A stretch of DNA of 64,000 nucleotides from Burkholderiaceae bacterium (GTDB taxonomy: Bacteria > Pseudomonadota > Gammaproteobacteria > Burkholderiales > Burkholderiaceae_C), in contig CAJYPV010000032.1 of NCBI GenBank assembly GCA_913776825.1, positions 248,001 through 312,000 of the forward strand, read 5' to 3'. The notes under the pieces are model-generated. The model saw only the letters and a list, made by a program, of their open reading frames with translations. It searched no databases and was not told the DNA's origin. Every line of letters begins with the position of its first letter. Positions within the stretch are counted from its first letter, which is position 1. This document shows, piece after piece, positions 50,351 to 57,878 of this stretch. The translations under genes were made by a program, and so were the position numbers.

Positions 50351-51430
50351 ATGAGCGCCTCCGGCTTCCTCAAGCGACTGCTGGGTCGGGGCGCCAGTAC
50401 GCCGGACGAGGCGGCGGTGCCGCCCTCCGGTCCTTCCCAGCCGACGACCTTGCCGCTGCCCAAGCTGGCAGGGGCCAGGCTCGACAACTACGAGTTGGGT
50501 GAGGAAATCGGCCGCGGCGCCATGGCGGTGGTCAACCGGGCGGTGGAGCGCCGCACCGGTCGACAGGTCGCGATCAAGCGCCTGTCCTTGCAGCGCGAGT
50601 TCGCGCCGGAAGATCTGCTCGATGTGCGCGACCGCTTCATGCGCGAAGCCAGCGCGGCGCAACATCTGGAGCATCCCGACATCCTCCGCGTGCTGGATGC
50701 CGGTGAGAGCGGTGGCGACACCTGGATCGCCATGGAATTCGTCGAAGGCCACGATCTCAGCCATCACACCCGTGGCGGCCAGTTGCTGCCGGTGCCAGAG
50801 GTGCTGCAGCTGGTGGCCCGCCTGGCTCGAGCGCTTCACTATGCGCATGGTCATGCGGTGGTGCATCGCGACATCAAGCCCGCCAACGTGATGGTGGAAC
50901 GCCCCACCGGCCGGGTGAAGATCATGGACTTCGGCATCGCCCGCGTGGCCGATGGGAGCCGCACACGGACCGGTCTGGTGCTGGGCACGCCGTCCTACAT
51001 GTCGCCCGAGCAACTGGCCGGGCTTAAGGTGGATGGGCGGAGCGATCTCTACTCCTTGGGCGCCATGCTGTTCCAGCTGCTCACCGGACATTTGCCACAC
51101 CAATCCGACTCCATGGCGACGCTGATGCATCAGATCGCCAATCAGGTGCCGCCGGATGTCCGACAATTCCGCCCGGAGTTGCCCGAATCCCTGGCCATGG
51201 TCCTGGCGCTGTGCCTGGAGAAGCGTCCTGAGCTACGCTATCAGTCTGGCGAAGCCCTGGCGCAGGACCTGGAAGCGGTTCTCGCGGACTTGCCAGCGTC
51301 GTTATCCAATAGCATTGGTCGCGCGAGCCCCCTGTCAGTGGGGCAGGCGTACGAGCAAACTTTACGCATCCACACTGGAGACGCGGTGCACAATCAGCCT
51401 CCCCCAGCCGATCCCGCCAGCAAGACATGA
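50351..51430 (+). CDS. Serine/threonine protein kinase
   Basis: EIGRGAMAVV; VHRDIKPANVMVE; DFGIARV; GTPSYMSPEQL. Confidence 0.92.
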   Translation: MSASGFLKRLLGRGASTPDEAAVPPSGPSQPTTLPLPKLAGARLDNYELGEEIGRGAMAVVNRAVERRTGRQVAIKRLSLQREFAPEDLLDVRDRFMREASAAQHLEHPDILRVLDAGESGGDTWIAMEFVEGHDLSHHTRGGQLLPVPEVLQLVARLARALHYAHGHAVVHRDIKPANVMVERPTGRVKIMDFGIARVADGSRTRTGLVLGTPSYMSPEQLAGLKVDGRSDLYSLGAMLFQLLTGHLPHQSDSMATLMHQIANQVPPDVRQFRPELPESLAMVLALCLEKRPELRYQSGEALAQDLEAVLADLPASLSNSIGRASPLSVGQAYEQTLRIHTGDAVHNQPPPADPASKT

Positions 51431-52221
51431 CCCTGGAGTTCTTCAGCGCCACCGACACCGGGCGTGTGCGCGACAACAATGAAGACTCGGTGGCACTGGA
51501 ACCGGGTGTCGGATTGGCGGTGCTCGCGGACGGCATGGGCGGCTACAACGCGGGTGAAGTGGCCAGCCAGATGCTGACCTCGTTCATCAAGTCGGAATTG
51601 GGCCGCTGGCTGGCCGAATCCGGTCAGCATGCGTCCGATGCCGACGTGCGTCGCGCGATGGACATCTGCGTCGACAACGCCAACCGGGCGATCTTCAACG
51701 CCGCCAACACGAATCCGCGCTACGCCGGCATGGGCACGACCCTGGTGCTGGCGGTGTTCCGGGAGCAGAGTGTGCTGATGGGCCACGTGGGCGATTCGCG
51801 GGGCTATCGGCTTCGCGAGGGCCAGTTGACCCAGCTCACGCGAGACCATTCGTTACTGCAGGAGCAGATCGATGCTGGTCTGCTTACGCCTGAAGAAGCG
51901 GCGTTCTCCAGCAACAAGAATCTGGTCACGCGCGCGGTGGGCGTTGAGGACACGGTGATGCTGGAAGTCCATCAACATCCGCTGCAGCCCGGCGATCAGA
52001 TCCTGCTGTGCAGCGATGGCCTGTCGGACATGGTGGACGATGCCGCCATGGCTCAGGTGCTGCAAAGTCACGCCGATCTGCCGGAAGCGGCACAGGCGCT
52101 GGTGGACGCCGCCAATGAGATGGGTGGCAAGGATAATATTGCGATCGTTCTGGTTCGCGCGGAAAGTCGCACCAAGCCGTGGGCCTGGTGGCCCTTCAGT
52201 CGTAATACCGGGCGTCGCTGA
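51427..52221 (+). CDS. PP2C-family serine/threonine phosphatase
   Basis: TDTGRVRDNNEDS; LADGMGGYNAGE; GHVGDSRGYRLREG; LCSDGLSDMVDD; ATGA overlap with the kinase. Confidence 0.93.
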   Translation: MTLEFFSATDTGRVRDNNEDSVALEPGVGLAVLADGMGGYNAGEVASQMLTSFIKSELGRWLAESGQHASDADVRRAMDICVDNANRAIFNAANTNPRYAGMGTTLVLAVFREQSVLMGHVGDSRGYRLREGQLTQLTRDHSLLQEQIDAGLLTPEEAAFSSNKNLVTRAVGVEDTVMLEVHQHPLQPGDQILLCSDGLSDMVDDAAMAQVLQSHADLPEAAQALVDAANEMGGKDNIAIVLVRAESRTKPWAWWPFSRNTGRR

Positions 52222-52261
52222 GTCGGCCCCCTACAACTAAAGACAGGACTAGAGGTCAAGC

Positions 52262-52930
52262 ATGGGCAAGCTGGTGGTTTCGCTCGACGGCGTGGTGATC
52301 AAGGAAGTGCAGGTCACCAAGGACAAGACCACACTGGGTCGGCGTCCCTATAACGACATCGTGATCGACAACCTGGCCGTCAGCGGCGAGCACGCGGTCA
52401 TGCAGATGGTCGGCGCAGACGTCTTCATCGAAGACCTGAATTCCACCAACGGCACCTACATCAACGGCAAGGCGATCAAGAAGCAGTTGCTGTCGCATGG
52501 TGACGTGATCGAGGTCGGCAAGTACAAGATCAAGTATCTGGTCGAGGACAACGCCGATTACGAAAAGACCATGATCCTGCGCCCCGGCGCCACCGCAGGC
52601 GGTGCGCCGACCAGCGGCTTCGGTCTCCCGTCGTCCTTCGGCGGCCTGGGCCCGGCGCCGGCCAGCGCCAATCCGGCGGCGATCAAGGTCCTCAACGGAC
52701 CGGCCGCCGGTCGGGAAGTCATGCTGAGCAAGGTGGTGACCACTGTCGGCAAGCCCGGCGTGCAGGTGGCGTCCATCACCAAGCGCCCCAGCGGCTATGT
52801 GTTCGCGCACGTGGAAGGCAGCGTGCGCCCGGTGGTGAATGGCGCCCCGTTGGCGGCCGAATCGGTGCCGCTGAAGAACGGCGACGTCATCGAACTGGCC
52901 GGCACCCAGATGCAATTCGTCCAGGTCTGA
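52262..52930 (+). CDS. FHA-domain protein
   Basis: TLGRRPYNDIVIDNLAVSGEHAVMQM...DLNSTNGTYINGKAI; second degenerate FHA-like half. Confidence 0.88.
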   Translation: MGKLVVSLDGVVIKEVQVTKDKTTLGRRPYNDIVIDNLAVSGEHAVMQMVGADVFIEDLNSTNGTYINGKAIKKQLLSHGDVIEVGKYKIKYLVEDNADYEKTMILRPGATAGGAPTSGFGLPSSFGGLGPAPASANPAAIKVLNGPAAGREVMLSKVVTTVGKPGVQVASITKRPSGYVFAHVEGSVRPVVNGAPLAAESVPLKNGDVIELAGTQMQFVQV

Positions 52931-52952
52931 GCGTCATCGCTCTGATGGGAAG

Positions 52953-52985
52953 TGACTGACATCGACGCGGTACCGGTGTCAGTCA
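52953..52985. other. 9-bp-arm inverted repeat downstream of the FHA gene
   Basis: tgactgaca-N15-tgtcagtca, no T run. Confidence 0.55.
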
Positions 52986-53127
52986 ATCACCTACAGCCGT
53001 CGGCAGATGCCTGACCTCGTGCAGGTTTTCACGGCATTGCGTCGGGGCTGGTTTCGAGATGGAAAAAAGCGGCCGATTGTTCAAATCAGCGCTTAGCAAG
53101 CCGGCGCCCTGGCCCTAAAGTGGCTGC

Positions 53128-53928
53128 ATGAAGATTCGCGTGCTGGGGTGCGCAGGCGCCATGGCGTCTGGCCACCGAACCACCTCTTTCCTGCTGGACG
53201 ACGATGTGCTCATCGACGCCGGCAGCGGTGTGGGCGAACTGCCCCTGGACGCGATGGCCCGGGTCGACCGCATCCTGATCACCCATTCCCACCTCGACCA
53301 TGTGCTGTCGATCGGCCTGCTGGCCGACGCGGTGCAGCGTCGCCGCGCCCAGGCCGGCCGCCCGCCGATCCAGGTGCATGCGCTGCCGGAGACGCTGGAG
53401 GCGCTGCGCGCCCACATCTTCAATGGCGTCATCTGGCCTGATTTCACGCGCCTGCCCAGCGTGGAGCGCCCGGCGCTGACCTTCCACGCATTCGCCGTGG
53501 GCGACCGGCTGGACCTCGGCCGAGGCCGCTGCATCGAAGTCCTGAGCGCCGCGCACACGGTGCCGGCAGTCGGATTCGCGCTGGACGGCGGCGAGTCCGG
53601 CTACTGGGTCTTCACTGGCGATACCGGTCCGAACCCGGCGCTCTGGCGGCGTTTGTCCGAGCTGAAGCTCGCGCATCTGGTCATTGAATGCGCTTTTGGG
53701 GACGAGGAATGCGGCCTGGCCGGGCTGAGCAAGCATCATTGCCCGCGCACGCTGGGCGCGGAGCTGGCGCGCCTGGCGGGCAGCGTTCAAGTGCACATTA
53801 CCCATATCAAGCCGGGTGAGCGCGCCGCGGTGATGGCGGCGGTCGATGCGCTGCGCACCGTTCATCGTGTGTCCGCGCTCGAGAACTTCCAGGAATTCGA
53901 GCTGAGCGAGGCCGTGGCGCCGGTTTGA
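53128..53928 (+). CDS. MBL-fold hydrolase, class II cAMP phosphodiesterase-like
   Basis: THSHLDHVLSIGLLAD; HIFNGVIWPDFTRLP; VFTGDTGP; HITHIKPGE. Confidence 0.75.
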   Translation: MKIRVLGCAGAMASGHRTTSFLLDDDVLIDAGSGVGELPLDAMARVDRILITHSHLDHVLSIGLLADAVQRRRAQAGRPPIQVHALPETLEALRAHIFNGVIWPDFTRLPSVERPALTFHAFAVGDRLDLGRGRCIEVLSAAHTVPAVGFALDGGESGYWVFTGDTGPNPALWRRLSELKLAHLVIECAFGDEECGLAGLSKHHCPRTLGAELARLAGSVQVHITHIKPGERAAVMAAVDALRTVHRVSALENFQEFELSEAVAPV

Positions 53929-54031
53929 GGGCGCCGAAAGTGGGCTCCCGATCGGCCGGGCCCAATGTCGGATCGATCGCGTCGGGCGGCATGCGGGGAA
54001 GGCTGACGTTTTTTGTCGTCACTGCTGCAAA

Positions 54032-54070
54032 TGACAAAGTTCGGCAGGTGCGACCGACGCAAAACGTCAG
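54032..54070 (+). promoter_or_regulatory. Operator-like element upstream of pilin 1 (shared with pilin 2)
   Basis: TGACAAAGTTCGGCAGGTGCGACCGACGCAAAACGTCAG, aligns with 54786-54823. Confidence 0.6.
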
Positions 54071-54132
54071 ATCGAGGCGTCAGCGCAACAAGAATGTGAG
54101 CAAATGCACCAGAGCGCTGGCGTCAGTGACGT

Positions 54133-54148
54133 TGGCACGGGCAGTGCA
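54133..54148 (+). promoter_or_regulatory. Putative sigma-54 promoter of pilin 1
   Basis: TGGCACGGGCAGTGCA, GG-N10-GC. Confidence 0.7.
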
Positions 54149-54186
54149 AACAGGAGCGGTACTCCTCCTCACAGCCTGCTCCTGCC

Positions 54187-54645
54187 ATGAAATCTGTCCA
54201 ACGTGGATTCACGCTACTTGAATTGATCGTCGTCGTGGCGGTCATTGGCATCCTGGCCGCGATCGCGCTCCCCGCGTACAGCGATTACGCCAAGAAGACG
54301 AAGGTGTCGGAGCTGATGATGGCGCTGTCGCAGCCCAAGGCGGCGGTGCTGGAGTATCTGGACACGATGAACGCGCTGCCGACCGCCGAGCAGCTGGATC
54401 TGGCGCCCGTGTCGAGCGCCTACATCGACAGCCGCAGCTACTCGAAGAAGAGCGCCACCGAAGCGGAGATCGCTGTGGTGGTGAAGGTGGGGAGCATCGC
54501 GGAGGACCTGGATGGTCGGTCGTTGAAGCTCACGGCCAACGCGACCGCAGCGCCGGATGGGGTCCGTCCTCCTGTGACGTGGAAGTGCAGCGGCGACATC
54601 CCCGAGAAGTATCTGACTGTGTCGTGCCGCACGCCGTCGACCTGA
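54187..54645 (+). CDS. Type IV pilin (PilA-like), copy 1
   Basis: Prepilin motif [38 protein letters not shown]. Confidence 0.93.
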   Translation: MKSVQRGFTLLELIVVVAVIGILAAIALPAYSDYAKKTKVSELMMALSQPKAAVLEYLDTMNALPTAEQLDLAPVSSAYIDSRSYSKKSATEAEIAVVVKVGSIAEDLDGRSLKLTANATAAPDGVRPPVTWKCSGDIPEKYLTVSCRTPST

Positions 54646-54663
54646 AGCCGCGCTGTTGCTCAC

Positions 54664-54695
54664 GCAAAACGCCTCGCAGACGCGAGGCGTTTTGC
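54664..54695. terminator. Rho-independent, potentially bidirectional terminator after pilin 1
   Basis: gcaaaacgcctcgc-agac-gcgaggcgttttgc perfect stem. Confidence 0.9.
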
Positions 54696-54785
54696 ATTTC
54701 CGGATTGATCGATCGCTGCTGAGCAGCGTGCCAGCGGGCCATGCCAACGTGAGCCGCTGACAAAACTTGTCTGGGCACGGCAGGC

Positions 54786-54823
54786 TGACAAACTTTGGCA
54801 GGTCGACTGACAAAAAGCGTCAG
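54786..54823 (+). promoter_or_regulatory. Operator-like element upstream of pilin 2
   Basis: TGACAAACTTTGGCAGGTCGACTGACAAAAAGCGTCAG. Confidence 0.6.
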
Positions 54824-54895
54824 TCAGACCGTCCAAAAACGGCCTGAACCGTGATCTAGGTCACAAATCAATCCCTAAAACGCTGTCTGCGGGCC

Positions 54896-54911
54896 TGGCA
54901 CGACCCCTGCG
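54896..54911 (+). promoter_or_regulatory. Putative sigma-54 promoter of pilin 2
   Basis: TGGCACGACCCCTGCG, GG-N10-GC. Confidence 0.65.
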
Positions 54912-54967
54912 TTCAAGGAGGGTGTCTCTACCCTGAACCCCTTCTTCTTCTCTCTAGGAGTTTTCTC

Positions 54968-55432
54968 ATGAAGCGTTCCATCCAAAAAGGTTTCACCCTG
55001 ATCGAACTGATGATCGTCGTGGCGATCATTGGCATTCTGGCTGCTGTGGCTCTGCCGGCTTACTCCGACTACATGAAGAAGTCGAAGGTCACCGAGCTGG
55101 TGCTGGCTCTGTCGTCGTTCAAGAACCCGATTCAAGAGGCCCTGACGACCAATGCCAAGCTGCCCACGACCGCCGAACTGAATGCTGCTGCTACCAGCCA
55201 GTACGTCGCTTCGGTGGCCTACACCCCGAGCTCGACCGCTGCCGCTGCTGACGGCCAAACCGCGACGCTGCTGGCTACTGCCTCTGACAAGATCGGTACC
55301 GATGTGACCGGCAAGAAGCTGGCTCTGGTCGGCACCGTGAATGCCACCAACCTGACCCTGACGTGGCAGTGCGGCGGCACCGGCACGGATATGGACAACA
55401 AGTATCTGAGCGCTGCTTGCAAGAAGAGCTAA
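54968..55432 (+). CDS. pilA: Type IV pilin (PilA-like), copy 2, probable major pilin
   Basis: [39 protein letters not shown]-terminal Cys pair; GCT-biased Ala codons. Confidence 0.93.
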   Translation: MKRSIQKGFTLIELMIVVAIIGILAAVALPAYSDYMKKSKVTELVLALSSFKNPIQEALTTNAKLPTTAELNAAATSQYVASVAYTPSSTAAAADGQTATLLATASDKIGTDVTGKKLALVGTVNATNLTLTWQCGGTGTDMDNKYLSAACKKS

Positions 55433-55457
55433 TCCAGAATTTTGGATTAAGTCGAAA

Positions 55458-55482
55458 GGGAGCCTTCGGGCTCCTTTTTTCT
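55458..55482 (+). terminator. Rho-independent terminator after pilin 2
   Basis: ggagcc-ttcg-ggctcc then TTTTTT (UUCG tetraloop). Confidence 0.93.
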
Positions 55483-55499
55483 TTTCTGCCACGCACAGC

Positions 55500-56972
55500 G
55501 TGCAGCGATTTGCCAATGGCACTCACGACGTGCCATCGTTCCACATGCTTCTTCCGCCGGCAGATACAGCGGGCCGAATAAGTCCTTGGGCGTCATTGCA
55601 GGCTGCTCATCTGACAGCCGCCGCCCTGTGGCTCATTCCGCTCCTGCATGCACTAGCCCCCAGCTCGTTCTCGGCCCACGATCTATCGAGGTTGCTTCAA
55701 CTCGTATTGCTCGCATGCACCGCATTGAGCGCGCTAAGGCATAAGGCTAGGCCCTTGTTGCGACTGCGCGAGAAGTTGCTTTGCCATGGTCTACTGATCT
55801 CTATCGCGATATCGACGCTTCTTGCGGACGATCGATTGTCGGCATCCCGAGAGATTTCATTGCTATGCGCTCTTTGCCTCGCCGCACTTGTGTGGGCGCG
55901 GGAGATGGAACAGCATGGCTGGACGTCCGTCTTGCGATTGGCCGCGTTAGGTACAGCGTCTTACGGTTTGCTTGTCGTTGGGATCGCAGTTGTGGCGCTG
56001 TTGAGTGGAGCGCCCGTGGCTGGTTGGGAAATGCTTATAGGGTTTGATAATCCCCGATTCCTGAACCACGTCCAAACAGTCTCCATTCCACTTGCTGCGT
56101 TGGTTGCAATTCAATCTGATTCCACCCGTTTCTGGCGAGCGGTCGCTGGCTTCGCCACTTTCTCCAACGGTGCACTGCTGTTCATTTGCCAAGGGCGGTC
56201 CATCGCTGTTGCTTTGGTGTTGGGGCTGGCTGCAGCGATGCTGCTGATGCGCGGCTCGGAGCGATGGCGATATGCGCTCTCTTTATCCGTACCACTGATG
56301 CTGGGTGCAATCTTCATGGCGGCGATGTGGAAACTTGCACCCGCCTCTGTCGGAGGTGTTGGCAGTGATGGCTTTGCCACTGTCCATTCGCGCGACTTTC
56401 TCCTCCTGCGGGCATGGGAGATGTTCAAGCAGTCGCCATGGTTCGGTGTGGGGCCGATGCACTTTGCGCATGTTTACAACGGAAAAGCCGCCCATCCGCA
56501 TAACGTTTATATTCAATTTCTCGCCGAGTTCGGTGTGATCGCAACCGGATTCGCTGCACTGCTTGCATGGAAGGGGCTCGGGCGCTGCGCGACATGTTTC
56601 CGAAGCATTGCTGCTGATCAACGCCCACTGGCAGTCGCGCTTTGTACGTCAACCGTAGCGGTGCTGGTTGACGCACTGTTCTCGGGAAACTTTGTGATGC
56701 CCGTGTCGCAGTTATGGATTGCCATCCTCATCGCGTTGCTGATCGCGGTATATCGCCGGTCCCAGCCGCCACGCGAAATCGTTGCTACGAGCTCACCTTG
56801 GAAGGTTCGTTTGAATATCTTTATTCAACTGGTATTCATAGTTGCCACTCTTGCACTGACCGGTATTTCGGCCTTCGAAGCCTTCACATGCGATCCTCTC
56901 GTTCTTCCCGGAGCGGACCCCGCCGTCTGGCGTTACGTCGCTCCTCGCTTTTGGTCCCACGGATGGTTCTAA
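55500..56972 (+). CDS. O-antigen ligase/Wzy-family membrane protein, possible pilin glycosyl ligase
   Basis: Multi-TM; LLLRAWEMFKQSPWFGVGPMHFAHVYNGKAAHPHNVYIQFLAEFGVIA Wzy_C-like motif; adjacent to pilins; start GTG 55500 or ATG 55545. Confidence 0.78.
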   Translation: MQRFANGTHDVPSFHMLLPPADTAGRISPWASLQAAHLTAAALWLIPLLHALAPSSFSAHDLSRLLQLVLLACTALSALRHKARPLLRLREKLLCHGLLISIAISTLLADDRLSASREISLLCALCLAALVWAREMEQHGWTSVLRLAALGTASYGLLVVGIAVVALLSGAPVAGWEMLIGFDNPRFLNHVQTVSIPLAALVAIQSDSTRFWRAVAGFATFSNGALLFICQGRSIAVALVLGLAAAMLLMRGSERWRYALSLSVPLMLGAIFMAAMWKLAPASVGGVGSDGFATVHSRDFLLLRAWEMFKQSPWFGVGPMHFAHVYNGKAAHPHNVYIQFLAEFGVIATGFAALLAWKGLGRCATCFRSIAADQRPLAVALCTSTVAVLVDALFSGNFVMPVSQLWIAILIALLIAVYRRSQPPREIVATSSPWKVRLNIFIQLVFIVATLALTGISAFEAFTCDPLVLPGADPAVWRYVAPRFWSHGWF

Positions 56973-56976
56973 CCCC

Positions 56977-57732
56977 ATGAACTGGTCAATCCGCCTGCGT
57001 GCCGCCGGCATTCATCTGATTTCCTGCCTCATCGTGGCCGCATTGGCCGCGTGCGTGGTGCTGTTCGTCTGGTACCCCTGGCCTTACCGCATCGTTTCGG
57101 GCGGCGAGAGCCTGCTGTTCCTATTGATGGCGGTGGACATCGTCATGGGGCCGCTCATCACCCTCGCAATCTTCAACATCAAGAAGCCGCGAACGGAGCT
57201 TCGACGCGATCTGGCCATCATCGTGGTCCTCCAGCTGGCCGCGCTGACCTATGGGCTCCACACCGTGTACCTGGCCCGCCCGGCGGTGCTCGCCTTGGAG
57301 GTGGACCGCTTCCGTGTGGTCTCCGCAGTCGACGTGGCCGAAGAGGAGCTGACCAAGGCCCCCGCCGGCATGCAGGATCTATCGCTTACAGGACCGCGCT
57401 TGATCGGCACTCGAGATGCCAAGGCGGAGGAGAAGTTCGACGCCATCATGCTCGGCGCCGCAGGCCACGACCTGGGCACTCGCCCCAGCTTCTGGATTCA
57501 TTGGGACGACTTCTCACGCCAGCGCACGCTGAAGTACGGCAAGCCGCTCGCCGATTGGCTTGCCCAGCATCCCGGCGATGTCGAACGCGTCCAGCCCGCC
57601 ATCGAGCGCACCGGCAAACCAGCCACCGAGCTGCTCTTCCTGCCGATGTTGTCCCGCCGCACCGACTGGTCCGTCCTCGTCGACAAATCCACCGGCGACC
57701 CCGTCGGCTTCGCACCGATCGACGCGCCTTGA
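56977..57732 (+). CDS. TfpX/TfpZ-family type IV pilin accessory protein
   Basis: MNWSIRLRAAGIHLISCLIVAALAACVVLFVWYPWPYRIVSGGESLLFLLMAVDIVMGPLITLAIFN. Confidence 0.8.
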   Translation: MNWSIRLRAAGIHLISCLIVAALAACVVLFVWYPWPYRIVSGGESLLFLLMAVDIVMGPLITLAIFNIKKPRTELRRDLAIIVVLQLAALTYGLHTVYLARPAVLALEVDRFRVVSAVDVAEEELTKAPAGMQDLSLTGPRLIGTRDAKAEEKFDAIMLGAAGHDLGTRPSFWIHWDDFSRQRTLKYGKPLADWLAQHPGDVERVQPAIERTGKPATELLFLPMLSRRTDWSVLVDKSTGDPVGFAPIDAP

Positions 57733-57878
57733 GCCCCACTCGCGAGGCTCCAGCGCGCATCCACAACGCCTCAGCGCCGGGTGAACGCACCTGGCGCGGC
57801 GTTGCTCTCGCCAGCGATTAGAGTTCCGCCCTGTCCGCCCGGTCCCCGTGACCGGCCCTCAGGCACCCAGGACCGTTC

